A stretch of DNA of 40,911 bases from Nocardioides bruguierae (GTDB lineage Bacteria; Actinomycetota; Actinomycetes; Propionibacteriales; Nocardioidaceae). How positions within the stretch are numbered: the stretch's first letter is position 1; the number at the start of each line of letters is the position of its first letter. The position numbers and the translations under genes are program-made. Where the stretch lies: NCBI RefSeq assembly GCF_023656415.1, contig NZ_JAMOIL010000020.1:1-40911 (forward strand), written 5' to 3'. Below, in pieces: positions 20,506 through 29,313 of the stretch. Below the pieces are notes generated by a model that was not told the origin of the DNA, did not search any database, and saw nothing but the letters and a program-made list of their open reading frames with translations.

Positions 20506-21999
20506 ATGACATGGCAGGCGGACGACGTGGGGCACGGCTCCGGTGGCAACCCCACCCGAGCCCTCCTGGCGCGCGTCCGCACGGCCAGGCGTGCCCAGCA
20601 CCTGGCCGACGTGGAGGTCGCCCACGCCACGGTCGCGTGGGTCGAGGCCCACCCGGAGCAGGCGGTCATCGGCCTCGCGGACGCCGCCGCCTACACGTGG
20701 GACACCCCGGCCTTCCTGCACGGTGACCGGCCCCTGGATCTCGGCGGGCCGGGATCGCCGTTGGTGACCGAGGCGGCCGTCCTCGAGTGGGCCGCGGCCC
20801 TCGGGATGTCCACCGACGCCGGCCGAGCCTTCATCGGCCACGTCGTGGAGCTGCGCTACCGGCTCCCCCGGACCTGGGCGGCGATGACGCGTGGGCTCGA
20901 GCTCGACGACGACGGCCGGGTGCGCATGGCCGATGCTCGCGAGGTCGACCACGCCCTGCCGTGGTCCAGGGCCAGGCTCGTCGCCCGGAGGACGATGCAC
21001 CTCCCGGCGGAGGGCGCGGCGTTCGTCGACGACCAGCTCGCCGCCGTCGCGCACAAGATCGGGCCCACCGCCCTCGAGCGCCTCACCACCGAGGCCCTGG
21101 TCAGGTTCGATCCCGAGACGGCGGAGCAGCAGGCCCTCGACGCCGCCGACACCCGCCACGTCACGATCGACCAGACCCCGCTGGGCCACCGCATGGTGGA
21201 TCACACCGGCACCGTCTGCCTCGACGCCACGCTGGACGTCACCGACGCCGCCGATCTCGATGTCGCCCTCGCCGTGGTCGCGGCTCAGCTGCAGGAGCAG
21301 GGGCACACCGGCGGGCTCGATGCCCGGCGCGCCGCCGCCCTCGGCGAGATCGCCCGCCGACAGCTCGAGGACGACCAGCACGACGCACGCACTGGCACCG
21401 GCACCGGGCGTGCTGCTCGCGACCTGACGGTCTACGTCCACGTCTCCGAGGACGCGATCCGCGCCGCCGCGCACGGCACCGCGGACGCCCACCAGGAGCC
21501 GCTGGCCCGGGTCGAACCGGGGCCGGGCACCCTCAGCGCCCTCGGGGGCGGGTTCACCAGCCTCGAGGTCCTGCACCGGTGGGTGACGGAGTCCACGGGC
21601 CGGACCTCGATCGCCGTCAGACCCGTCATCGACCAGCGCACGCAGCGGCACGCCGAGGCCTACGAGTTCCCCGACCGGCTCAAGGAACAGGTCCGGTTGG
21701 CGGAGCCCACGTGCGTCTTCCCGTGGTGCCGCCGACCATCGCGCCGCGCCGACATCGACCACGTCGAACCACACGCCCACGGCGCGGGGACCAGCACCGA
21801 CAACGCCGCACCCCTGTGCCGAAGACACCACCGCGCCAAGACCCACCTCGGCTGGCGCTACGAGCGCGCGCTCAGCTCCCAGGGCATCGCCACCGGCTGG
21901 CGCTGGACCAGCCACGACGGCCTGGACTACCTCATCACCCCCGCCGGCACGACGAGCGCGACGACCGGCCCGGCGGAGGCCGGCACGACACTCGCCTGA
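20506..21999 (+). CDS. DUF222 / 13E12-repeat protein with HNH endonuclease domain
   Basis: A 497-residue protein. Residues of about 30-330 form the helical DUF222 region of the 13E12 repeat family. The C-terminal HNH nuclease domain reads CVFPWCRRPSRRADIDHVEP, then DNAAPLCRRHH, with four cysteine/histidine zinc positions and the catalytic histidine in DIDHV. Such proteins occur in many copies in Nocardioides and Mycobacterium genomes and are suspected to be mobile or recombination-linked, but their substrates are unknown. I see no flanking inverted repeats, target duplication or transposase. The ATG at 20506 sits 7 bases after a -10 element. It ends 31 bases before the DUF3626 gene. Confidence 0.9.
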   Translation: MTWQADDVGHGSGGNPTRALLARVRTARRAQHLADVEVAHATVAWVEAHPEQAVIGLADAAAYTWDTPAFLHGDRPLDLGGPGSPLVTEAAVLEWAAALGMSTDAGRAFIGHVVELRYRLPRTWAAMTRGLELDDDGRVRMADAREVDHALPWSRARLVARRTMHLPAEGAAFVDDQLAAVAHKIGPTALERLTTEALVRFDPETAEQQALDAADTRHVTIDQTPLGHRMVDHTGTVCLDATLDVTDAADLDVALAVVAAQLQEQGHTGGLDARRAAALGEIARRQLEDDQHDARTGTGTGRAARDLTVYVHVSEDAIRAAAHGTADAHQEPLARVEPGPGTLSALGGGFTSLEVLHRWVTESTGRTSIAVRPVIDQRTQRHAEAYEFPDRLKEQVRLAEPTCVFPWCRRPSRRADIDHVEPHAHGAGTSTDNAAPLCRRHHRAKTHLGWRYERALSSQGIATGWRWTSHDGLDYLITPAGTTSATTGPAEAGTTLA

Positions 22000-22030
22000 C
22001 GCCGGGTTCCCCGTACGACATCCTGGGCTC

Positions 22031-22924
22031 ATGCACCCGGAGCACGCGGCCGCTGCCTTCGGCGAGGAGGCGCTGCGGCACGTGCGCATGCTGGCCCCGC
22101 CGCACGCACCGCGGGTCCCGGCCACGGCCTGCGTCGCGCTGCACCTCCACCCCGACCACCTGTGCGACGGCCGCACCGTGCTGGCGCACCTCACCGCCGA
22201 CGGCGTCTACCGCACCCAGTTCGAGACCGGCACCAGCAACGGCGGCCTCACGGCGCACCCCGGCGGTGACCGCTGGCGCTGGGAGCAACGCCTCTTCGGT
22301 GGCGTCTACGACCACGCGCCACCCGAGGCGCGGCCGCGGTACGGGGCGGTGGGAACCGCCGGTGACACGAGCAGCCTCGGTCCGGCGCCGCGGTTCGGGT
22401 CCGCCCGCCTCGTCCTGGCACCCCACGTGCTGGCTCGCACCACCTTCTGCTTCCCCGACTCCGTGTTCGAGCCGACGCTCGTGGGCACCGCCGACCGGTA
22501 CCCGGAGCCCGACCCCGCCTGCGACGTGACGGCCCCACCCCACTCCGACGACCCGCTCGACCACTACGTCGAGGCCCACGTGCACGGGCCCGTCTCCCTG
22601 AGCGAGGACGTCGAGGCGCTGGCCCTGGACCCCAGTCACCGCGGCACCCCGACCCACGAACAGGCGGTGCGCCTGGCCGACAGGCACGGCGTGGCCCTGC
22701 ACTGGCACGAGGGCCGCGTCCTCACCGCCCACGGCCTGGCCGCGCACGAGGACTACCGCGGGGCCGAGGTGGTGGAAGCCGGCCGCCGGGTCGCCGAGGA
22801 CGGGCGCCTGGACGCCGCCGTCCTCGGCCGTGCCCGCGCCCGGGGCACCGAGGACCCGCAGGTGCTCAAGAAGGTCTGGCACCTCCTCGCCCGTCACGGC
22901 ACGTCGGGCAGGATGCGCGGGTGA
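22031..22924 (+). CDS. DUF3626-type protein of unknown function
   Basis: A 297-residue soluble protein that I match from memory to DUF3626. Conserved-looking stretches are ACVALHLHPDHL (34-44), YRTQFETGTSNGGLTAHPGG (60-79), WEQRLFGG (84-91), RPRYGAV (101-107), RFGSARLVLAPHVLARTTFC (121-140) and HYVEAHVHGPVSLSEDVEAL (178-197). The invariant-looking arginines, histidines and Glu181 suggest an enzyme, but no reaction is known and I claim none. There are no membrane spans or signal peptide. The ATG at 22031 is the first in frame after the DUF222 gene and has only a weak ribosome-binding site. Its stop overlaps the start of the double GNAT gene (GTGA), so the two are co-translated. Confidence 0.75.
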   Translation: MHPEHAAAAFGEEALRHVRMLAPPHAPRVPATACVALHLHPDHLCDGRTVLAHLTADGVYRTQFETGTSNGGLTAHPGGDRWRWEQRLFGGVYDHAPPEARPRYGAVGTAGDTSSLGPAPRFGSARLVLAPHVLARTTFCFPDSVFEPTLVGTADRYPEPDPACDVTAPPHSDDPLDHYVEAHVHGPVSLSEDVEALALDPSHRGTPTHEQAVRLADRHGVALHWHEGRVLTAHGLAAHEDYRGAEVVEAGRRVAEDGRLDAAVLGRARARGTEDPQVLKKVWHLLARHGTSGRMRG

Positions 22925-23904
22925 CCGCGACGCCCCTGCTCCTCCCCCGCACCATGCCCGTCCTCGAGGACGCCGGCGTGCGCCTGCGTCCCTTCACCCA
23001 CGCCGACGCACCGGCGGTCCGGGCGGCCACGCAGGACCCCCTCATCCCGCTGATCACGACGGTGCCCGCCACCGACGACGACGGCGAGGTCGCGGCCTAC
23101 GTCGAGCGACAGCTCGGGCGGTTGGACGAGGGAGTCGGCTACTCCTTCGCCATCGCGGACGCCGCGACCGACACCTGCGTCGGCGAGATCGGCCTGTGGA
23201 TGCGGGCCGACGGCCGGTGCGGCACCGGCTACTGGGTCGTGCCGGCGCGACGTCGCGAGGGCTGGGCCTCCCGCGCCCTCACGCTGCTGACCTCCTGGGC
23301 GCTCGACCACGACGACGTCGACGTGATCGAGCTCCTGGCCGAGCCCGGCAACGCGGCCTCCCGCGCCACCGCCGCCCGCGCCGGCTACCAGGAGGTGGCG
23401 CTGCTGCGCCGCCACGAGCCGGTCGGCGAGGAGCTGCGCGACATGGTGCTGCACCGGGCGGGCCGGGGCGTGGCCACGGACCCGTGGACGGCGGAGGTGG
23501 CCGAGGCCGACGCCGCCCTCGACCAGCGGCTCTCCGACGAGCTCGACGCCCACAACGCAGCCGCGACGCCCGGCCTGGCGCCCGCGCGGGAGCTGACGGT
23601 GCGGCTGACGGACGACGCGGGGCTGCTGCTCGCCGGCACCAGCGGCTGGACCTGGGGAGTCGCCGGCGGCATCGCCCTGACCTGGGTGGCGCCGCAGGCC
23701 CGCGGGACGGGCGCCGGCAGCCGGCTGCTCGACCTCTTCGAGACCGAGGCCCGGGCGCGCGGCGTGCAGCACGTGTTCACGACGAGCTTCACGTTCCAGG
23801 CGCCCGGCTTCTACCAGCGGAACGGCTACGAGGAGATCGGCCGCTGGCAGGGGCTGCCGGTGGCCGGCGAGGCCGACGTCCACCTGGTCAAGGCGCTGTC
23901 GTAG
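22921..23904 (+). CDS. Fusion of two GNAT acetyltransferase domains
   Basis: A 327-residue protein with two complete GNAT folds in tandem. Domain 1 (about 18-182) is RimJ/RimL-like: GVRLRPFTHADA, GEIGLWMR, the acetyl-CoA loop RREGWASRAL and NAASRATAARAGYQE. Domain 2 (about 195-327) is a different GNAT type, with the loop ARGTGAGSRLL, FTTSFTFQAPGFYQRNGYEE and a closing ADVHLVKAL. Each motif normally belongs to a separate protein of 140-190 residues, so this is a fusion. Acetyl acceptors are unknown. The GTG at 22921 overlaps the DUF3626 stop, which suggests a functional pair. The gene ends 18 bases before a -10 for the next gene. Confidence 0.87.
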   Translation: MTATPLLLPRTMPVLEDAGVRLRPFTHADAPAVRAATQDPLIPLITTVPATDDDGEVAAYVERQLGRLDEGVGYSFAIADAATDTCVGEIGLWMRADGRCGTGYWVVPARRREGWASRALTLLTSWALDHDDVDVIELLAEPGNAASRATAARAGYQEVALLRRHEPVGEELRDMVLHRAGRGVATDPWTAEVAEADAALDQRLSDELDAHNAAATPGLAPARELTVRLTDDAGLLLAGTSGWTWGVAGGIALTWVAPQARGTGAGSRLLDLFETEARARGVQHVFTTSFTFQAPGFYQRNGYEEIGRWQGLPVAGEADVHLVKALS

Positions 23905-23922
23905 GCGGCTCGCCGGACCGCC

Positions 23923-23928
23923 TAGGGT
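23923..23928 (+). promoter_or_regulatory. -10 element of a leaderless transcript
   Basis: TAGGGT ends 8 bases before the GTG at 23937. It is identical to the hexamer before the gene at 18996. Confidence 0.5.
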
Positions 23929-23936
23929 GGTCGCCC

Positions 23937-24917
23937 GTGTCGACGAACTCCTCGCAGCCGCAGCCCACCGCCGTCCCGGACCCGCACCTGCGGTCGGACC
24001 TGGACCTCCTCGCCGTGGCGGTGGAGACCGGCGACGCCTCTGCCTGGTCGCGTCGGCTCGCCGACCTCGCCGGTGCCGCCACCTGGCAGCACCGGCACCT
24101 GCTCGTCGAGCACTCGCTCGCCCACCCCGCGTTCGTGGACGGTTGGCTGGAGGCGTCCTTCCAGGCGGCGGCGACGCACAGCCCCCGGGCGGACGACGAC
24201 GACGAGGCCGAGGTCCCCGACGACAGCGTCGAGATCGACCCGACCGCCCTCCCCCACGGCTGCCTCACCAGCGCCGGCACGCTCCGCGTCCGGCAGGTCA
24301 CGGCCGCCGACGAGGCCCAGCGCCACGAGCAGCTGGACATCGCCTCCCCACTGGTCCAGGGCGCGCTGCACGCCGAGCGCCAGGACCCCACCGCCTGGGG
24401 CACGCTGTTCGACCAGGCCCGCGGGCTCAAGGCCGACGAGGCCACGTTCCGCGAGCTGCTCTCGGCCGCGGCGCAGTCGTGCCCCGCCGGCTGGGCCTGG
24501 CAGGTCAGCGCGCTGGAGACCCTGTCACCCTGGTGGTACGGCACCGCGGCGTCGTCCTACGGGCTGGCCGAGCAGCTTGCCTCGATGGCGCCGGCGACCC
24601 GCAGCGAGCTGCTGCCCCTCGTGGCGGCGACCCGGGCGCACGAGAAGGACGCGACCGAGGCCACCGAGCAGATGCTGGCCGAGGCGCTCCCCCGCGCCCA
24701 GGCCTACCTGGTCTCCATCGCCGGCGACGAGGTCGAGCTCGTCAACGCGGCCAACGAGGTCGCCGCCCGCCTGCACGCGGCCGGTCGGACCGAGGACGCC
24801 GCCCGGGCACTGGCCCCGGCCGGTGCCGCCGTCGACACGCTCGCGTGGAGCGGCCGCGGAGGCGCGACCGCCCACGCCGAGGTGCTGGCGCGGGCGGTCG
24901 AGCTCGGGCTGCTCTGA
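23937..24917 (+). CDS. Protein of unknown function, alpha-helical
   Basis: A 326-residue soluble protein that I cannot assign to a family. It is rich in alanine, leucine and acidic residues and reads as a chain of amphipathic helices, with a central acidic linker (about 82-100, DDDDEAEVPDDSVEID) and tryptophan-containing helices (WAWQVSALETLSPWWYG). The last third (LVNAANEVAARLHAAGRTED) resembles a tetratricopeptide-like helix pair. There is no signal peptide, membrane segment or catalytic motif. GTG 23937 is supported by the -10 eight bases upstream and by the lack of another early start. It converges on hisF with a gap of only 7 bases. Confidence 0.75.
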   Translation: MSTNSSQPQPTAVPDPHLRSDLDLLAVAVETGDASAWSRRLADLAGAATWQHRHLLVEHSLAHPAFVDGWLEASFQAAATHSPRADDDDEAEVPDDSVEIDPTALPHGCLTSAGTLRVRQVTAADEAQRHEQLDIASPLVQGALHAERQDPTAWGTLFDQARGLKADEATFRELLSAAAQSCPAGWAWQVSALETLSPWWYGTAASSYGLAEQLASMAPATRSELLPLVAATRAHEKDATEATEQMLAEALPRAQAYLVSIAGDEVELVNAANEVAARLHAAGRTEDAARALAPAGAAVDTLAWSGRGGATAHAEVLARAVELGLL

Positions 24918-24924
24918 CCAGGGT

Positions 24925-25686
24925 CTAGCGCACCGGGTGACCCGCGGCGGCGAGCGTCGACTTCACGTCCCCGATCCGCAGGGTGCCGAAGTGGAAGACG
25001 GTCGCGGCGAGCACCGCGTCCGCACCCGCGTCGACGGCCGGTGGGAAGTGCTCGAGCGCACCAGCGCCGCCGGAGGCGATCACCGGCACGGTCACCTCGG
25101 CGCGCACGGCCCGCAGCAGCTCCAGGTCGAACCCGTCCTGGGTGCCGTCGGCGTCCATGGCGTTGAGCAAGATCTCCCCGGCGCCCAGCTCGCAGGCGCG
25201 GTGGGCCCACTCCACGGCGTCGATGCCGGCCGACTGGCGACCACCGTGGGTGGTGACCTCGAAGCCGGAGTCGGTGCCGGGCGCGCGGCGCGCGTCGACC
25301 GACAGCACCAGCACCTGGTTGCCGAAGCGGTCGGCGATCTCGGCGACCAGCTCGGGGCGACGGATCGCGGCCGTGTTCACCGCGACCTTGTCGGCGCCCG
25401 CGCGCAGCAGGCGGTCGACGTCCTCGACGGAGGAGACGCCGCCACCGACGGTGAGCGGGATGAAGACCTCCTCGGCACAGCGCGAGACCATCTCCATAGT
25501 CGTGGCGCGACCCTCGTGCGAGGCCGAGATGTCGAGGAACGTCAGCTCGTCGGCGCCCTCCGCGTCGTAGGAGCGGGCCAGCTCGACGGGGTCGCCCGCG
25601 TCACGCAGGTCGAGGAAGTTGATGCCCTTGACCACCCGGCCGCCGTTGACGTCCAGGCACGGGATGACCCGGACGGCCAGGCTCAC
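24925..25686 (-). CDS. hisF: Imidazole glycerol phosphate synthase, cyclase subunit
   Basis: HisF uses ammonia from HisH to convert PRFAR to imidazole glycerol phosphate and AICAR, linking histidine and purine synthesis. The 253-residue barrel has the catalytic aspartate in RVIPCLDV near the N-terminus, a phosphate site in [12 protein letters not shown], the second aspartate in [13 protein letters not shown] and a second phosphate site in [16 protein letters not shown] at 25686 overlaps the priA stop (GTGA). It is the last gene of the his operon; its stop is 7 bases from the end of a converging gene. HisI is encoded about 9.8 kb away, not next to it. Confidence 0.96.
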   Translation of the reverse strand: MSLAVRVIPCLDVNGGRVVKGINFLDLRDAGDPVELARSYDAEGADELTFLDISASHEGRATTMEMVSRCAEEVFIPLTVGGGVSSVEDVDRLLRAGADKVAVNTAAIRRPELVAEIADRFGNQVLVLSVDARRAPGTDSGFEVTTHGGRQSAGIDAVEWAHRACELGAGEILLNAMDADGTQDGFDLELLRAVRAEVTVPVIASGGAGALEHFPPAVDAGADAVLAATVFHFGTLRIGDVKSTLAAAGHPVR

Positions 25687-26429
25687 GAGGCACCGCCGGC
25701 TGCGGGCAGCGTGAGCGCGAGGGCGTCCTCGAGCGTGAACCGGCCCTCGTAGAGCGCGGTGCCGGCGATGGCACCCTCGACGCCCACCTCGACCAGGCCC
25801 ATGAGGGCCCGGATGTCGTCGAGGGTGGTGACCCCGCCCGAGGCCACGACCGGCGCGTCCGTGGCCGAGCAGACGTCCGTGAGCAGCTGCAGGTTCGGAC
25901 CGGCGAGCATGCCGTCCTTGTTGACGTCGGTGACGACGTAGCGGGCGCAGCCCTCGGAGTTCAGGCGCTCCAGGACGTCGTAGAGGTCGCCGCCGTCGCG
26001 GGTCCAGCCGCGCGCCGCCAGGGTGCGACCCCGCACGTCGAGGCCGATGGCGATCTTGTCGCCGTGCTCGCCGATGATCCGGCGGCACCACTCGGGGTTC
26101 TCCAGCGCGGCGGTGCCGATGTTGACGCGGGTGCAGCCGGTGGCCAGCGCCGCGGCCAGCGACTCGTCGTCACGGATGCCGCCGCTCATCTCGACCTTGA
26201 TGTCGAGGGCGCCGACGATCTCGGCCTGCAGCGCGCGGTTCGAGCCGCGGCCGAAGGCGGCGTCCAGGTCGACGAGGTGCAGCCACTCGGCGCCGGCGTC
26301 CTGCCAGCGCCTGGCGGCCGCGATGGGGTCGCCGTAGGTCCGCTCGGACCCGGCCACGCCCTGCGCGAGCTGGACGGCCTGCCCCTCGGTGATGTCCACC
26401 GCCGGCAGCAGCTCCAGGTAGTCGCTCAT
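25683..26429 (-). CDS. priA: Phosphoribosyl isomerase A (HisA/TrpF)
   Basis: PriA isomerises ProFAR to PRFAR in histidine synthesis and, in actinomycetes that lack trpF, also phosphoribosylanthranilate in tryptophan synthesis. The 248-residue barrel carries Asp12 in LLPAVDI and Asp168 in VVTDVNKDG as the acid/base pair. The loop [10 protein letters not shown] (Arg140, Trp142) carries the Arg and Trp that characterise bifunctional PriA. Phosphate loops are MSGGIRDD and VASGGVTT. No trpF is in the window, which supports the dual role. The ATG at 26429 follows AGAGGA after 3-4 bases. hisF overlaps its end. Confidence 0.95.
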   Translation of the reverse strand: MSDYLELLPAVDITEGQAVQLAQGVAGSERTYGDPIAAARRWQDAGAEWLHLVDLDAAFGRGSNRALQAEIVGALDIKVEMSGGIRDDESLAAALATGCTRVNIGTAALENPEWCRRIIGEHGDKIAIGLDVRGRTLAARGWTRDGGDLYDVLERLNSEGCARYVVTDVNKDGMLAGPNLQLLTDVCSATDAPVVASGGVTTLDDIRALMGLVEVGVEGAIAGTALYEGRFTLEDALALTLPAAGGAS

Positions 26430-26486
26430 CGTTCCTCTTCTTCCAGATCAGGTGGTGCAGGTTCAGGGGGGTGCGGACAGGCGGGC

Positions 26487-26843
26487 TCAGGCCCGCCGGA
26501 ACATCAGGGTGTAGAGCACGGGCCCGCCGAGGACGAGGACCACGACGGTCATCGCCACGGCGTACCAGTCGCGGGTGATCACCCCGACCAGGACGACGGC
26601 CGCCACGCCGAGCGCGACGAGCCACCCGGTCCGGCGCCGACGCTTCTCCGCGAGGCGTCCGGTCACCCGACCCCGGGTGGAGCCGGCGCCCAGCCAGGCG
26701 GCGACGGCCCGGAACGGCGCCAGCAACCGGTCGCGCACCGCACGGTGTCGTGCCGCACGCTCCTCGGCGAGCCGACGCTCCGCCGCGCGGGCGGCCGCCT
26801 CGGCCTCCCGCTCGGCGCGACGCCGGGCGCGCTCCTTGCTCAT
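26487..26843 (-). CDS. Small membrane protein with charged N-terminal helix, in the his operon
   Basis: A 118-residue protein of unknown function. Residues 1-40 are a highly charged alanine/arginine/glutamate helix (ERARRRAEREAEAAARAAER), likely a coiled coil in the cytoplasm. After a basic linker come two transmembrane helices (about 73-89 and 92-112) and a short basic end. The ATG at 26843 has GGAG 5 bases upstream. It lies between hisH (19 bases) and priA (57 bases), a position where actinomycete his operons often have an unannotated membrane gene. A link to histidine synthesis is contextual only. Confidence 0.82.
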   Translation of the reverse strand: MSKERARRRAEREAEAAARAAERRLAEERAARHRAVRDRLLAPFRAVAAWLGAGSTRGRVTGRLAEKRRRRTGWLVALGVAAVVLVGVITRDWYAVAMTVVVLVLGGPVLYTLMFRRA

Positions 26844-26862
26844 CGTGGCTCCGGTCGTGCGG

Positions 26863-27516
26863 TCAGAGGGTCGCGACCCAGTTGCGCAGCAGCGCCGCGC
26901 CGGCGTCCCCGGACTTCTCCGGGTGAAACTGGGTGGCCCACAGCGGCCCGTTCTCGACCGCGGCCACGAACCGGTCGCCGCCATGCTCCGTGGGACCGGT
27001 CCGGGCCCATGTCACCAGCGGCGCCTTGGTCCGATCGTTGGTCTCCAGCGTCCACTCGCGCACGCCGTAGGAGTGCACGAAGTAGAACCGCTCGCCCTCG
27101 AGGCCGGCGAAGGCCTGGCTGCCCTCGGGCGCCTCGACGGTGTTCCAGCCCATGTGCGGCACCACGGGAGCGTGGAGCCGCTCGACGACCCCCGGCCACT
27201 CGTCGCAGCCGTCGGTCTGCACGCCGTGCTCGATGCCCTGCGCGAAGAGCACCTGCATGCCCACGCAGATGCCCAGGACGGGGCGGCCGCCGGCCAGGCG
27301 ACGGCCGATGAGCCGGTCGCCCTTGATCTCCTTCAGCCCCGCCATGCACGCCGCGTAGGCGCCCACGCCGGGCACGAGGAGGCCGTCGGCGGCCAGGCCC
27401 TTCTCGAAGTCCCCGGTGAGCTCGACCTGCACGCCGGTCCGCTCGACCGCGCGCACGGCCGAGCGCAGGTTGCCCGAGCCGTAGTCGAGGACGACGACGG
27501 TCTTGGTGGCCAGCAC
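26863..27516 (-). CDS. hisH: Imidazole glycerol phosphate synthase, glutaminase subunit
   Basis: HisH hydrolyses glutamine and feeds ammonia to HisF. The 217-residue class-I amidotransferase has the nucleophile Cys84 in LGICVGMQ with His198 and Glu200 in QFHPEKSG completing the triad. PGVGAY (49-54), HMGWNTV and FVHSYGV are further family motifs. The GTG at 27516 is the first start codon in frame after the hisB stop; it has no good ribosome-binding site within 10 bases. The gene is 38 bases after hisB. Confidence 0.95.
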   Translation of the reverse strand: MLATKTVVVLDYGSGNLRSAVRAVERTGVQVELTGDFEKGLAADGLLVPGVGAYAACMAGLKEIKGDRLIGRRLAGGRPVLGICVGMQVLFAQGIEHGVQTDGCDEWPGVVERLHAPVVPHMGWNTVEAPEGSQAFAGLEGERFYFVHSYGVREWTLETNDRTKAPLVTWARTGPTEHGGDRFVAAVENGPLWATQFHPEKSGDAGAALLRNWVATL

Positions 27517-27554
27517 CGCCGGGTCGAGGCCCGCTCCGGCAGGGGCGAGCGCGC

Positions 27555-28166
27555 TCAGAGCGCGCCCTTGGTCGAGGGCACGCCGGTCTCGCGCGGGTCG
27601 AGGGCCACGGCGTCGCGCAGCGCGCGGGCCAGGGCCTTGAACTGGGTCTCGACGATGTGGTGCGGCTCGCGGCCGGCCAGCACGCGCACGTGCAGGCAGA
27701 AGTGGCCGTGGAACGCGATCGACTCGAAGACGTGCTGGGTCAGGGAGCCCAGGTAGGAGACGCCGGAGCCGCCGAGCTGCACGTACTGCTGGCCCTCGGG
27801 CTCACCGGTGTGCACGCAGTAGGGGCGGCCGGAGACGTCGACCGTGGCGTGCACGAGGGCCTCGTCCAGCGGGACGGTGGCGTCACCGAAGCGGCGGATG
27901 CCCTTCTTGTCCCCCAGGGCCTCGCGCAGCGCCTGCCCGAGGCAGATCGCCGTGTCCTCGGTGGTGTGGTGGGCGTCGATCCAGGTGTCGCCCTCGCTGA
28001 TGACGGTGAGGTCGATCAGCGAGTGCCGCGCCAGCGCGGTGAGCATGTGGTCGTAGAAGCCGACGCCGGTGGAGATGTCGTGCTTGCCGGTGCCGTCGAG
28101 GTTGACCTCGACGACGACCTTCGACTCGCTCGTGGTGCGCTCGACGCGGGCGGTGCGGGCGGTCAT
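27555..28166 (-). CDS. hisB: Imidazoleglycerol-phosphate dehydratase
   Basis: HisB removes water from imidazole glycerol phosphate to give imidazole acetol phosphate, using manganese. The 203-residue single-domain form lacks the phosphatase domain of the enteric enzyme. Metal-binding histidines are in [44 protein letters not shown] and REPHHIVE. The ATG at 28166 overlaps the hisC stop (ATGA) and has GAGGAGG just upstream, a very strong site. Confidence 0.96.
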   Translation of the reverse strand: MTARTARVERTTSESKVVVEVNLDGTGKHDISTGVGFYDHMLTALARHSLIDLTVISEGDTWIDAHHTTEDTAICLGQALREALGDKKGIRRFGDATVPLDEALVHATVDVSGRPYCVHTGEPEGQQYVQLGGSGVSYLGSLTQHVFESIAFHGHFCLHVRVLAGREPHHIVETQFKALARALRDAVALDPRETGVPSTKGAL

Positions 28167-29305
28167 GCGTCCTCCTCGGTAGCGGGGTCCATCAGGGTGC
28201 CGGCCGGCGTCGCCAGCACGGCGGTGGTGGCGTCGCGGAACGCGGCCATCTCCTCGGGCGTGCCGATGGAGACGCGCAGCCAGCCGGCGGGGCCGACCTC
28301 GCGCACGAGCACGCCGTGGGCGAGCAGCGCCTCCCAGTGGGCGTGCCGGTCCTCGAAGCGGCCGTAGAGCACGAAGTTCGCGTCGCTGTCGGCGACCTCG
28401 AGGCCCTGGGCACGCAGCCAGGTGACGACGTCGTCGCGCTCGCGGCGCAGGTCGTCGACCTTGCCGAGCAGCTCGGGGGCGTGACGCAGCGCGGCCAGCG
28501 CGGCCGCCTGCGTCACCGACGAGAGGTGGTAGGGCAGCCGGACGACGCGGATGGCGTCCAGGATCGCCGGGTCCGCCGCCAGGTACCCGAGGCGGCCACC
28601 GGCCAGCGCGAACGCCTTGCTCATCGTGCGGGAGACGACCAGGTTGCGGTGCGTGGGCAGCAGCTCCAAGGCCGACGGGGTGCCCTCGCGGCGGAACTCG
28701 GTGTAGGCCTCGTCCACGACGAGCAGGCCGCCGTAGGCGCCGGTGGCCTTGCACAGCACCTCGATGGCGTCCGGCGGCAGGGCCGTGCCGGTCGGGTTGT
28801 TCGGGCTGGGCAGCAGGACGACGCTCGGCTGCTCGGCCTCGATCAGCTCGCGCGCGGCGTCCACGTCGAGGGAGAAGTCCTCGGCGCGGTGGCCGGTGAC
28901 CCAGCGGGTCAGCGTGTCGCGGGCGTACTCGGGGTACATCGAGTACGTCGGGGCGAACGAGCAGGCCGTGCGGCCGGGGCCACCGAAGGCCTGCAGCAGC
29001 TGCAGCATGACCTCGTTCGAGCCGTTGGCCGCCCAGACCTGCTCGGGCGTGATCGAGAACCCGGCCGCGACGGTGTCGCGCGACAGGTAGGCCGCGAGCG
29101 CCTCGCGCAGGGCGACGTGCTCGCGGTCGGGGTAGCGGTTCAGCGTCAGCGCCGCCTCGCGGACCGACGCAGCGATGTCGTCCGCGCAGGCCTCGCTGGG
29201 CCCGTACGGGTTCTCGTTGGTGTTCAGCTGCACCGGCACGTCGAGCTGGGGAGCCCCGTAGGGCTCCAGCCCGCGCAGCTCCTCACGGATCGGCGGGAAG
29301 TCCAC
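28163..29305 (-). CDS. hisC: Histidinol-phosphate aminotransferase
   Basis: HisC transfers the amino group of glutamate to imidazole acetol phosphate on pyridoxal phosphate. The 380-residue class I/II aminotransferase has the PLP lysine at Lys230 ([17 protein letters not shown]), substrate-binding [10 protein letters not shown] near the N-terminus, NNPTGT (169-174) and VVDEAYTEF (196-204). GTG at 29305 has GAGG 6 bases upstream and lies 8 bases after the hisD stop. The stop overlaps hisB. Confidence 0.96.
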   Translation of the reverse strand: MDFPPIREELRGLEPYGAPQLDVPVQLNTNENPYGPSEACADDIAASVREAALTLNRYPDREHVALREALAAYLSRDTVAAGFSITPEQVWAANGSNEVMLQLLQAFGGPGRTACSFAPTYSMYPEYARDTLTRWVTGHRAEDFSLDVDAARELIEAEQPSVVLLPSPNNPTGTALPPDAIEVLCKATGAYGGLLVVDEAYTEFRREGTPSALELLPTHRNLVVSRTMSKAFALAGGRLGYLAADPAILDAIRVVRLPYHLSSVTQAAALAALRHAPELLGKVDDLRRERDDVVTWLRAQGLEVADSDANFVLYGRFEDRHAHWEALLAHGVLVREVGPAGWLRVSIGTPEEMAAFRDATTAVLATPAGTLMDPATEEDA

Positions 29306-29313
29306 GGTGCGCC

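Noticed and set aside
20379..22031. An insertion sequence carrying the DUF222-HNH gene
   Set aside because: No terminal inverted repeats, target-site duplication or transposase was found around it. The short palindromes at 20406-20449 lie only on one side.
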